This document shows, piece after piece, positions 13,137 to 22,800 of a DNA stretch of 64,000 nucleotides. A program made the position numbers and the translations under genes. The stretch spans positions 11,926,775 through 11,990,774 of the forward strand of contig OY978529.1 in NCBI GenBank assembly GCA_963854835.1, read 5' to 3'. The notes below the pieces were generated by a model, which saw only the letters and a list, made by a program, of their open reading frames with translations, did not search any database and was not told where the DNA came from. This DNA is from Megamerina dolium (Eukaryota; Arthropoda; Insecta; Diptera; Megamerinidae). Each line of letters opens with the position of its first letter. Within the stretch, counting starts at the first letter, position 1.

Positions 13137-13852
13137 GTAATATTCGACGAATTGCAAAAAATCTTATTCTTTCTCATTCCCATTTCGTCCTCAATGTAAC
13201 ATTTTTGCAGGTGATTAAAGTCAATGCCGGCACCAACGTACGCGACACTGATGTTTTAGTGTTGCGCAATCATACGGAATGTCATTGCGTTGATCGAAGC
13301 AGTCTAACTGCATCCTTATATATGCAGCGTGATAAACGTTCGGGCTTTCATTCGAGACAACAAATTATATCCACACTTGTACATAATGTAATTCAAGATG
13401 GTCATGTAGTAGAAAATAACAAAAGCATGGAACAGCATAACAAGCAGACGTATGACGAGTACACAGCTGATTCAAATGGTATGCATATTAATGGAAGCAC
13501 ATCTTGCCTCTGTGCAAAGCATTTTGATACTTTCCTAAGTGAAATGGAGCCAACAGGAGCATTTGATTGTCAATGCGATTGCAGGAGTAATAATTTACCG
13601 TGTCAGCGCCTTAAGAACGGAGAAGAAGGCTTTGCTATGGACGATCGCAGGTAAGCTTTCCTTAGTATTTCTTAACTCCTGGAGAAACTGTAACCGATAT
13701 TTATTTGTTGTTCCTATTACAGATGCATTGCAGAACGAATGTGCAAATATCCAGCATGTGCATATGGTGATTACAGTCTCCAAGCGGGTCGGTGTCCACG
13801 TCTTCGAAACCATAAACGTACTATAACACGATATAATTACGACATGGTGTGA
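1694..13852 (+). CDS. Pvf: PDGF/VEGF-related growth factor (Pvf2/Pvf3-like), 5' end missing
   Basis: Secreted ligand expected to bind the PVR receptor tyrosine kinase, acting in blood-cell survival and cell migration (family knowledge). I joined four exons: 1694-1856, 3806-4029, 13211-13650 and 13723-13852. All have GT/AG borders and matching phases, giving 318 codons and a TGA stop. The cystine-knot domain spans residues about 74-155 of this partial protein and keeps all eight cysteines in VEGF order: KC, HC, RCGEDTGCC, QVC, then ECHC in the next exon. A Cys-rich tail follows (SCLCAKHF, CQCDC, CKYPAC). No signal peptide is visible, so at least one upstream exon lies left of the window. The 4030-13210 intron is full of transposons. 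Pvf2 versus Pvf3 cannot be decided here. Confidence 0.9.
2200..2234. repeat. (TA)n microsatellite
   Basis: Uninterrupted TA dinucleotide run in the first visible Pvf intron. Confidence 0.95.
2526..3680 (+). mobile_element. pogo/Tigger-like DNA transposon remnant
   Basis: The ends are inverted repeats: GGGTCAGTTGGGATAAATGG at 2526 and its near complement ending at 3680 (TTTACCCCAACTGACCC). Both are flanked by TA. Inside on the plus strand (about 2804-3100) are transposase pieces: LSLRKSEHLQKFRKD, then KPQYVFNADD where an active copy would have NxDE, and, in a shifted frame, KALSRVIGGSGR. These match the DDE_1 (pogo/Tigger) core. It is internally deleted and frameshifted. A SINE fragment at 2595-2706 sits inside it. 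The element lies wholly in a Pvf intron. Confidence 0.75.
2595..2706 (+). repeat. SINE head fragment
   Basis: Matches the tRNA-derived head of the SINE family after its A box. It has the B-box-like GTCGTGGGTTCAATCC followed by GGCTGA and the AATATCGAAAAGATTTTTC body start. Truncated at both ends and nested in the pogo-like element. Confidence 0.75.
4120..4163. repeat. Perfect 19-bp inverted repeat
   Basis: The arms 4120-4138 (CAATAAGTGAACTTTGAGG) and 4145-4163 are exact reverse complements with a 6-nt loop. It lies 90 bp after the donor of the Pvf cystine-knot exon. Not part of a recognised transposon. Confidence 0.9.
4408..6030 (-). mobile_element. Jockey-clade non-LTR retrotransposon, truncated
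   Basis: Read on the minus strand from 6030 downwards. First comes the end of an AP-type endonuclease (ELSSDNSPVMVTL, TNWNYFR). A linker follows (LVKEKRQARKMWQK, about 5700). The reverse transcriptase then shows SYRRISLLPVASKLMET, NQQFGFRK, AAFLDISQAFDRVW, AGVPQGNVMGPILY and the catalytic GTFADDTTVLA near 4640. Several frameshifts split the frame. The coding sequence stops around 4408, shortly after the catalytic core, so the 3' end is missing; LINEs normally lose the 5' end, so this suggests later rearrangement. Located in the large Pvf intron. Confidence 0.85.
6100..7060. other. AT-rich Pvf intron sequence, nothing recognised
   Basis: No coding pattern or recognised transposon between the Jockey-like and RNase-H LINEs. 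Contains several ACTCGTA motifs and poly-T runs. Confidence 0.6.
7061..8560 (-). mobile_element. RNase-H-bearing LINE (I/LOA/R1-like), 5'-truncated
   Basis: Minus-strand order: end of the reverse transcriptase (QAKYLGTTLDRKLSWKPN, PTIVLWLYSAVVRPILFYGV) at 8552-8301; a linker; then RNase H with YTDRSK and IYTDSQAAIKSLAG near 7950-7740; then WVPGHRDIPGNCEADELA. A Cys/His C-terminal motif follows (CCSCQDEEDEESVHHFLCRC, near 7310). The 3' untranslated end finishes at 7061 in TAACC repeats. That terminal block (CACAATGG, then GGCCTAAGTG, then TAACC) is shared with the TAACC-tailed SINEs, making this the likely partner LINE family. Frameshifts show this copy is inactive. Clade assignment within the RNase-H group is uncertain. 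Confidence 0.85.
8560..9230. other. Intronic AT-rich sequence, nothing recognised
   Basis: No coding sequence seen. A short imperfect inverted repeat surrounds TTCATTTGATTCTTCTTCTT near 8909 and AGAAACAATCAAATGAATTT near 9013. Confidence 0.5.
9230..9900. other. GC-richer island, probable retroelement remnant with hairpins
   Basis: Base composition is clearly less AT-rich than the surrounding intron. A perfect 13-bp inverted repeat (9313-9325 and 9344-9356, TACTTTAAGCGAG) and a second hairpin (CAACAAGAG/CTCTTGTTG near 9826-9855) are present, plus a short (GTA)n run at 9725-9741. No reading frame. This may be an LTR or LINE untranslated region, but I cannot name the family. Confidence 0.4.
9900..11280. 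other. Intronic AT-rich sequence, nothing recognised
   Basis: No convincing coding sequence. Contains ATTT tandem runs near 10960 and poly-T tracts. Confidence 0.55.
11277..11308. repeat. (CA)n/(TA)n microsatellite
   Basis: CA dinucleotide run passing into TA repeats, immediately abutting the left end of the mariner copy that starts at 11309. Confidence 0.95.
11309..13077 (+). mobile_element. mariner-like transposon, copy A (interrupted by a MITE)
   Basis: The terminal inverted repeats match: AGGTGTAGTAAAAAGAAATC at 11309 and its near complement ending at 13077. Both are flanked by TA, inside TA-rich microsatellite. The transposase starts near 12010 (KICHILQFFFDKGENESQTA, FWFRRFRSGN). It continues with frame breaks through GDEKW, and VWWDWQGIIYYELLPYGQTL to HQDNARPHTS and YSPDLAPSDYYLF at 12506-12928. 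A deletion after FRSGN breaks the linker; copy B at 15997 shares it. The 11394-11909 segment is a separate MITE inserted in the left end. Not functional. Confidence 0.9.
11394..11909 (+). mobile_element. PIF/Harbinger-like MITE nested in mariner copy A
   Basis: 516 bp with terminal inverted repeats of about 37 bp that begin TAGCCT, contain GACAGACGGCAGCC, and carry only a few mismatches. It is flanked by TTA on both sides. Removing it and one TTA restores the mariner sequence as seen at 59930-59945. An internal second GACAGACGGCAG lies near 11460. A 3-bp TTA duplication fits the PIF/Harbinger superfamily (established), so the assignment rests on ends only. An ATG at 11742 starts a short frame (MDREKFTIDNFKRC) that may be a trace of the parent transposase. 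Confidence 0.75.
13080..13134. repeat. (TA)n microsatellite
   Basis: About 55 bp of TA repeats directly abutting the right end of mariner copy A and about 75 bp upstream of the third visible Pvf exon. Confidence 0.95.
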
Positions 13853-15599
13853 ACAGAACAGATCGAAGTACTATATATTGCGTACTATGTTAGACTAAGT
13901 TGCGAGTAAGATATTTGCTTAACATTGCTTAACCCAGGATTCCGCCAGGAATAGCATTGTAAACCAACAAATTAAATATGTACTTATTAGAAGGAGAAAA
14001 ACAAAAAATTAAAACAACAATTGCGCTTGTTCCATATTCCTTCCATGTGAATACGCTTTAACCATAAGTTTCATGACAGATTCAATAAACCTCAAAATAT
14101 AAATTTTACATCCATATCCATTTATTGAGTCTTCTTTAAAATACGCTCCAATCGCGGCTATACCTCTTCTTCCAACTAACAATTCCTTTTTAAGTAATCT
14201 TCCAGGATTGCCTTCAGTTCATTCAGCTAAATCTTAGTGGATTCAATCATATTTAAATATGAAATGATACAATTTACACGCTCTAGGACCATATTTGATA
14301 AAGAAGTTTAATTTTGAGGCTAGAAATAATTTCGCAAAAAAAGGGCGAGCCACACACATTATTTGTACGTAGGCCCGATACCTATACCGGCGCTGCTATG
14401 ATCCGCTTTTAAAAATTGGTGTGAGACAGAAATATAATGAAAATAAGTACATATTTTCTTTAGAAACGAATTGGCGTTTTATGCCCACTTTTCGGTAGAC
14501 ACTGCGATTAAGAGATCTATTGTGACCCAGCCAAGCCTTATAGTTCCCCTATGGGTTCTTTCGCTTTTAACATGTTTAATACTTTAATACAAATAATTCC
14601 GAAACCCTAATATAACTCTTAAGATATTCTTCGTTGGCATCATGAAGTATTTAAATCGGTTGAGGTTAGAGCCCACAATCAAAGTTTTTTCCTCAAGTCA
14701 AAGCAGTGCTGCAAGTGTACTGTGACCGACCCTATAAAACGATTCTGGCCCAATGTGTAGCCGACTTTTTTCTTGGTAGCTGGTCGGTTTATTCGTTTCC
14801 TTTTATTCCCATTTGACTAGTACCCAGAGAAGTTTAACCTTGTTGTTCTTCCTAAGTGCGCTTATTTTGTTCAAACATACATAAACCATTTTGGAATTGA
14901 CGTAATACAAGTCCAACACCTTAAGAGGTGAGGGCCTGATTTCACAGTTACAATTTAAGAACATGCTACATGGCCACTCACATGAGAATAGAATTCTTCA
15001 CGTTGAACAAATTTTCGTCAGAAACGACGCTCTACGCCAACCTTTTTTATATCCTTACAACGAAGCTTATAGTTATACATATGCAGATCGGATGAATATT
15101 GCAATATCAGCGTAAACTGTAGATGCTGTAGATGGATTCTAAGCGAGATTTAAAGATTTTAAATGATTTATTACAACATTAAACGATATCCTCAATTGGG
15201 CCGTTGAAAATATAAATATCCAAACCCCTATCACACACACTCTCCCATTTTCCAGTTTCACGGAGAAATCTTCAATTTTAAAGAAAATGTAAATATTTCA
15301 TAAGAAGAAACGCAGTATGAGCATGAACAAACATATTTATGAATTTATCGTATTATTTTGTATTTATACTTATATCTTATGTATATATCTACGTTTTATG
15401 AAAAAACAAAAATTAAATAGAAATTATATCAAATATTTACGAGTATGATATTCATTCATTCATAAATCTTTCATGTGGACATATTAAGATTGTTTTATAT
15501 TTTATGTTTTACGTATTATTCTAATTTAGATTTATTACTTTTAATTTAAATAGGGAGAGAGGGAGAGACGCGCACTGCTATGGTGTAATTAGAATAATA

Positions 15600-15600
<1 letters not shown>
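13853..15600. other. Pvf 3' region and AT-rich intergenic sequence
   Basis: The first part is presumably the Pvf 3' UTR, with an AATAAA-type signal near 14084. Nothing else is recognised to 15600 beyond a GAGA-type run near 15554. Confidence 0.5.
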
Positions 15601-15885
<285 letters not shown>

Positions 15886-15996
15886 TCCATTTGCGACACC
15901 GTCACCTAACGAGATTTACTTCACAAAATTTCAAAATAAACGGCTCCATTTATGCTACATTACATTTTCAAACTTTTGCCACAATATACTATATAA

Positions 15997-17307
15997 AGGT
16001 CTAGTACAAAGTAATCCATTATTTTTGATTTAAATTGAAGGTTTTATTTAGTAAAGTTACAATGATCCGATTTAGATCAAATATGCACCGTTTTGTTCGA
16101 CAACTTGTTGCTATTTTGAAGGTAATTTCATAATGCCACTCTCATAGAAACCCTCGTCTCTATTGGCAAAAAACTGGGAGAGTCGATTTTCACAAGCTTC
16201 TCTTGAGGCGAATTTTTCACCAGCAAATTATTCGCCATAGATAGGAACAGGTAGTAATCACTTGGTGTCAGGTTCGGACTATAAGGTGGATGCATATGAA
16301 CCTCACAACGAAACTCCCGGAGCTTCTGGCCAGTCACTATTGGTGTGTGTGGCCTGACGTAGTCCTGATGGAACACAATTCCTCTCCTATTGGCCAAAGC
16401 TGGCGGCTTCTGGGCTATTGCTTCCTTCAGACGGTCCAATTGTTGACAATACAGGTCCGAATTAAGAGTTTGGGCGTAGGGGAGCAACTCATAGTAGATG
16501 ATTTCCTGCCAATCCCACCAAACATATAGCAAAACTTTCCTGATCGTCAATCCTGGCTTGGCCACCGTTTGCGCCGGCTCACCGCGATTCGACCACTATC
16601 GTTTTCGCTTGACGTTGTCGTATGTGACCCACTTTTCATCACCAGTAACCATCCGCTTCAGAAATGGATCGATTTTGTTGCGATTCAGCAGCGATTCGCA
16701 GATGGAAATTGGGTCCCTGGGGTTTTCTTGCGTTAACTGGTGTGGCACCCATACATCGAGTTTCTTATTGTATCCAGTCTTATTTAAATGATTCCAAACG
16801 GTTTTTTGTGTAAGGTTTAGCTCCTGGACAATAGAAACAGTGCTTACATAACGATCAGACTCGACGATTTCCATTGGTTTCGTCGATTCCGTTCCGGTAA
16901 TTTGGAAGGCCCATTGTCGAAAATATCGATTTTATCGATATTTTCGACAATGGGCCTTCCAAATTACCGGAACGGAATCGACGAAACCAAAATTGCACGT
17001 GATTGGCTGTTACATTTTCAGGACCATAAACACTATTCACATTTTCAGCCGTCTGGCTTTCGTTTTCGCCTTTATCGAAGAAAAACTGTAAAATATGGCA
17101 TATTTTCTCTTTACTGGTGTCCATATTTGACGCGTGCTCAAACAATTCTGAGCCAAGCAATCACAAAACTGCCTGAAAAGTTTATTTAGTACGAAACCCT
17201 ATCTTTCTAACGCCATCTAGCGTAACCCGATCGCACTTATACAACGCGAAAAGCAGATTACTAAAGCCATCTATTGGAAAAATAATATATTACTTTTTAC
17301 TACACCT
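15997..17307 (-). mobile_element. mariner-like transposon, copy B with internal palindrome
   Basis: Same family as the copies at 11309 and 59855. Ends AGGTCTAGTACAAAGTAATC (15997) and TTACTTTTTACTACACCT (17307). Minus-strand transposase: start near 17128 (MDTSKEKICHILQFFF), HTH, FWFRRFRSGN. The frame then breaks; DKWVT-type core GDEKWVTYDNVKRKR appears near 16640, and VWWDWQEIIYYELLPYAQTL to HQDYVRPHTP and YSPNLTPSDYYLF at 16565-16128. The catalytic HQDN has become HQDY. A perfect palindrome (16874-16990) inverts part of the N-terminal region. Confidence 0.9.
16874..16990. repeat. Perfect 57-bp-arm palindrome
   Basis: The arms 16874-16930 and 16934-16990 are exact reverse complements with a 3-nt spacer, centred on ATCGAT TTT ATCGAT. 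They consist of mariner transposase sequence present only once in the other copies. Confidence 0.95.
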
Positions 17308-17559
17308 GATATATAGCATCAATTGAGCCGTTTATTTTGAAAATGGGACAAGTCCATTTTTGAAGTAAAACTTGTTGGGTGGCGGTGTCGCAAATGGAGT
17401 GTGAAATTTTAAAAACACATTTCGTTACATGATTGGGAAGGAATATATAGCATAGAGAAAGGTAGAATGAGAACGAAAGCAAAGTATGCACAACGATACA
17501 AAGCAATAGATCATGATTCAATAGTTTATGGCAATAGATAGTGTGTGTATGTGTGTGTT

Positions 17560-17800
17560 AAGAGAGAGAAGAAAATATGCTGGGCATCTTCAGTTTCTTC
17601 CGGGCAACTTGGGCAAAATGGGTCATGCTCATACTTAAAGCGATGCAGGTATCGCTTAAAGCAGCCATATCCGGTGAACACCTGTGTAGTGCATTAATTA
17701 GATCTCCATGTTTCCGGTGTACCCATTTATCAAGGTTTGGGATCAGTGCGAAAGTCCATTTCTCCTTATTTGATGCTTCCCATTTGTGTTGCCATAATAC
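17560..17800 (-). mobile_element. R1-like LINE C-terminal fragment
   Basis: The minus strand encodes WTFALIPNLDKWVHRKHGD and, after a frameshift, CFKRYLHRFKYEHDPFCPSC followed by EETEDAQHIFF. This is the typical R1-clade C-terminus with its Cys/His motif. No reverse transcriptase is attached. Confidence 0.65.
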
Positions 17801-17889
17801 TGCGCTCTTTCTTTTTCTTTGGATGCACTTCTAAGATGAACTTCTAAGATGCACCACTTTCAAAATAAACAATAGTGTTAAGAGCCATC

Positions 17890-18701
17890 TTTCAAATATT
17901 AGAATCTGAATTTTTTTTACTATAAATTGTTTTCACATAGAAAGATATTAACAAGTTTTATCTATATCTACAGTCTGTCCAGAAGATGCGTGACCGACAA
18001 AATTTTCACATAGAGTACCGTTATAATAATTTTGATGCACATAGGTTGCGACATCATTTTTGTAGTACGCAGTTGTCAGTTTCGTGAAACAATTACAAAG
18101 TGCATATTGTTTTAACAAAATGAGTTCCGCATACGAGTAGCGATTTGAAGCTGTATTCCTTTGTCTACACCCTAGAGGGCCGAAAATGTCACGTTTAGCT
18201 GTAGCAAAATATATGAAGAAGTCAAAGTCATTCGTAACGAAGTGGACGAATCGGTTTACAGAAGTAAAAAATGTCAACGAGAAAAACCTCATTAAAGCAG
18301 GACAAAAAGATCATTGAATTGTTTGCGACGGAGCCGAGCTTATTGTATAACGACGTCAAATACCGGCAAAACAGCAAAATTGTGTTGAGGTGTTTGATTG
18401 GCCTTCACAGTCGCCTGATGCTAACCCGATAGAAAATGTGTGGACAATAGTAAAGCAGAAACTCTGAGAAAAAAGATATGGACAGCAGCAGAACAGTGGT
18501 CAAGACAAATTCGACTGTTTTGGAGTCGATTACCTCAGTAACTTGCTCAGAACTTAGCGCAAAGTATGAGTCGGTGGTGTGAAGCCATAATAGCGAATGA
18601 CGGTGACTATACATGTTATTAAAAATATTGTGTACAATAAATATATGAAACTAATCGGACAAATAGTTTTCAAGATCATGCTTCTGCTGGACAGACTGTA
18701 C
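17890..18701 (+). mobile_element. Tc1-like element, internally deleted
   Basis: The terminal sequence TACAGTCTGTCCAG (17968-17981) pairs with CTGGACAGACTGTA (18688-18701). The plus strand encodes a transposase start (MSRLAVAKYMKKSKSFVTKW, 18188) and then jumps to the C-terminal signature DWPSQSPDANPIENVW (about 18395-18445). The central catalytic region is missing. A longer inverted copy of its outer end (CAAATATTAGAATCTGAA to CAGTCTGTCC) sits at 19309-19383 within the neighbouring element. Confidence 0.65.
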
Positions 18702-18819
18702 CATTATCGCCATTTGTTTCAAAAACGAACTTGCCCTACTTTCAAAATAAACGGCTCAAGTAAAACCTTGACGAGTGAGTAAAAACAAAAAAACATCCAT
18801 ACTGCAATATACATATGAA

Positions 18820-19632
18820 GGGTTTTCCATTAGGGACATCATGGTAAAGTTCACGAACCAGTAACGTTTGGAAATTATTAAAAATTACTACCGAAATTCC
18901 GAGTCGGTGATCGCAACTTTAAGAGCGAAAAATCATCTTCAGCGATGAAGCTCATTTCTGGCTCAATGGCTTTGTCAATAAGCAAAATATGCGTTATGGG
19001 TCAGCAACAAACCCACAAGTGCTTCGTGAGACACCGTTGCACCCGAAAAAGTCACTGTGTTTGGTGCGGTTTTCATGCCGGTGGTTTGATTGGGCCGTAT
19101 TTTTTCGTGGATGAAAACGATCGTCACGTTATCGTCAATGGAGATCGCTATCGTGCTATGTTGGAAGATTATTTGTGGCCAGAATTGGATGAACTTGACA
19201 TCAGTGATATGTGGTTTCAATAAGACGGTGCCACTAGCCACACAGCACACGTCACAATCGATTTATTGCAAGGCAAATTCGGTGAACGCGTTATCTCGAG
19301 CATCTACTGGACAGACTGTAGTTATAGATAAAACTTGTTAATATCTTTCTATGTGAAAACAATTCAGATTCTAATATTTGAAGCCAGCTCAAAGACAACA
19401 TCCAACGCGAAATTGCCAACGTTCCGGTCGAAATGTGTACTAGAGTGATGGAAAATTGGGTCCAAAGAATCGACCGCTGTAAACGGGCTCGTGGTAGTCA
19501 TATGACCGAAATCGAATTTCATTCATAAAATGTAATGCTTGCAATATATCCACAATAAATTTGAACTCAATATCTCAAATATTTCTGTGTTTTATTAATA
19601 GATAAAATTGTTATGTCCCTAATGGAAAATCC
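18820..19632 (+). mobile_element. Second Tc1/mariner element with inserted Tc1 end
   Basis: Terminal inverted repeats GGGTTTTCCATTAGGGACAT at 18820 and its exact complement at 19613-19632. The plus-strand transposase reads FSDEAHFWLNGFVN (about 18933), HKCFVRH.., GGLIGPYFFVDENDRHVIVN, MWFQ, then GATSHTAHVTIDLLQGKFGE. After an interruption at 19305-19385 (a Tc1 terminal repeat) it ends with MCTRVMENWVQRID and SHMTEIEFHS. Premature stops make it inactive. Confidence 0.75.
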
Positions 19633-19848
19633 TTTACAAGATCAGTCAAGGGTTCTGAGTTCAAGATCCCACCAATATAAGTAGATCTCTTTGCAAAACA
19701 AATGTCTAAGCACAAAATCCACTAACTCTGAAAAAATCACTTTCATTTTGAATTAAATAACATTGAATTATGGATATTTTGCTAATTAACGAGAACATAT
19801 TTAATTAAGTAAATCATTCATACAAATACGAAATTAAATATACTTGTA

Positions 19849-22800
19849 TTAAGTACTTAAACTTAATAGAAGCGCTGTAGCACGCTTAACCCAATGATCG
19901 GCTTTTTCCATACCCGATTTTAGATCGACTGCAATAATATATGAACCAGAACGAAGCGGGTAGTAATAAGCTGGACACTGATAAACACCGCGAATGCGTT
20001 TCTTTAAATTTTCCACAGGTTTAAAATGTATTACCGGCATCGGGCTCACCAGCTCCATTGGAAGAGGATCTTGTAAGCATTGATGTTTGCGCGACCAACC
20101 TGCACCTTCCAGGAAGAGACTACGTATATACACACCACCGCCTTCACGTATTATACGAGCGGCTGCAGCATCATCTTCGGTGAAGACATAGAAGTCCCAA
20201 GATAATTCGTCGATGGGTGTTCGCGTTGCACGTGCTGATGTTTGCAATACAGCTGTTAGGAAACCGGTGGGAAAAGTGTATGCAGCTAGCCAGAAGAGTG
20301 TTGGCGGCTTTAGCGTTTTAGCCCAATGTGCAAAATGTTCTGTACGCAAAACGAGATCTCGTGACCAAGCGGCAAGTGGTCGCAAAGAGGCATATGCTAG
20401 AGAAAATCAATCAAAAATTGTAAATACATATTACGTCCACATTAAAAGAATCGCGACGAGTTGGTATGACCATTTTTAATTTTAATGATATCCAACAATA
20501 TTTTACAAGCATTCGCTAGAGCAACAGATTGTCAGATTTTGTATCTATGTACTTGGTTTGGAGAGCTTATTGAATAGTTCATTTGTGGGACAAATATGGT
20601 TACGATTTTAATTCTTTTAATATGGGCTACTCTGCTGCATGGTAATGTACATTAGAGATGTTCAAAATAATATTAATTTTTTGATTTTTATTTTCTGGGA
20701 AATATGACATTTTGGGACCTAATTGCATATGCAAAATGTAAACCAAAAAAGAATATGATAAGGAAAAATGTAAAACTGATTTATTGTAGTATAAAATATA
20801 ACTAATTGATAATATTTAAAGTTTTGTATTACGAAAATGGGAAACTTACAATATTTCCTACTTTCTGCACCCGGTATATCAAAGATACTTAAAGAAGACA
20901 ATACATTCTAATAAGCGTCGACCTGAGCTAAAATGTTTTTAAGAATATTCCACACTGTTTTTTTTTTTTTATCCTATAGAAGACTTATAGGAGCGAGAGC
21001 AAATGCAGTGGTCTATATTTTATTGTTGCAAAATGCCCGATGGACTAGAGTAGTAATTGAATTCGAATCAGTGATCGGATTTTTTCTAACCTTACTAAAC
21101 TAAAAACAAACAAAAATAGCCGACATGTTGTTTTTCGAGGTTAAAAAGATGCTTTGGAGGATTACATTGCGTAATACCGAAGGAGATTTCAGACAAGGTG
21201 ACCCACAATGGCTTTATCTTCAACAAATGTCATACTGCAGGCATATGCCGCTGATATTGACATAATCGGGGTCAACAAGGAAGCAGTTAGTGGTGCAGCA
21301 TTCTCTGAATCAATAGAAAGAGATCGTTTAAAGCAAAACCAGTTTTTATTAAAAGATATTTTAAATTTCATAGATAGCAATATCTTGTTTTATTTTTTAC
21401 TCCACAATAAATAGGATCCGAGATTTTCGCTAAAAAGAAACTAAACAGACCTCATTTTCGCAAATGTTTTGGCGAAAAAGAATCGCGAGTTGGATTTAAG
21501 CTGTTCAAATAAGCCCCTAGTGTATGTGCACTCAAACTCAGTACCGATTTTTCGCCAATCTGACTCGAGTACTAGAAGAATTACAAAATATACGAATAAG
21601 CTGAATTGGACAAATTGTCCAAAACAATAAACCGTCTGTCAAAATAAAAGAAATTGTTACAATGCAACTGAAGCGCCTGAAGTAGCAATCAAATCAAATC
21701 AAATGTCCGAAAATCTTGAAGATTATGGGTATTCGCGAGGCGATAATGCCTTGCTTGTCAAATTCTAATAAAACGTAAACAAAAATTATTAAAAAGAAGA
21801 CGGAAAACACAAAATTCTTACATTCCTATTGGGTGTTTGTAAAAGTTCGGTAACAAATTGTCGGTAAATGACTCTAAAATGTAACATCTCTGGTAATGTT
21901 AATTTTATCTGGCTATCGCCAGATGTATTAAAATCGCATTACTGTGTGAAAAGTTATCTAGAAAAACAGCAACGAAGTGGTTTGCTCGTTTACGGTCTGA
22001 TAATTTTGATGTTAAAGATGCACCTCGCTCTGGTCGAGCTATTACTGAAAAAGTTGGCAAAATTGAACAAAACCGACACATAAGTAGCGTGGACGTTGCT
22101 AGGGAACTAGGAATTCATCACCATATCAACCATTTGAAGAAAGCTGGATACACAAAGAAGCTGGACGTTTGAGTGCTACCTGAATTAACATTGAAAAATT
22201 TAATGGACCTAATTTCCATCGAACCCTTTCTGAAGTGAATTACTTGCGATGAAAAGTGGAGCGAGGTGAAGCTTCGCATACGGTCATAAAGCCAGGATTG
22301 ACATCAAGAAATTGAATGCTCTGTGTCTGGTGGTATTGGAAGGGAATTGTTCATTATGAGCTTCTACAAGCTGGTCGAACGATTGATTCTGATCTCTACT
22401 GTCAATAATTAACGAGATTGAAGCAAGCTATTCTATTAAAGCGGCCAGAATTGATCAACAGAAAAGGTGTTGTGTTCCATCATGCCAACGACGGGCCACA
22501 TACAATTTTGATGACTCGGCAGAAACTGAGAGAGCTTGGCTGGGAAATTTTGATGCATTCACCATATAGCCCGGACCTTGCGCCTTAAGATTATCATTTG
22601 TTTCTCTGCAGTACTCTCTTAATAGTGTAAATTTAAATTCCGTAGAAAGCCCAGAAATTCTACACAGATGGAATAATGGTTTTACCCCAAAAAATGGCAA
22701 AAAATCATCGATCAAAACGGCACGGTTAAAAGAAAACCGTTTTTCACATTATATTGGATAAAATGTAAACCGTATTAGTTTGAACACCTTTAATGTTACT

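Noticed and set aside
19655..19700. Another SINE head (GGGTTCTGAGTTCAAGATCCC)
   Set aside because: Too short and diverged to assign with confidence; the same holds for a body-like trace at 42181-42210.
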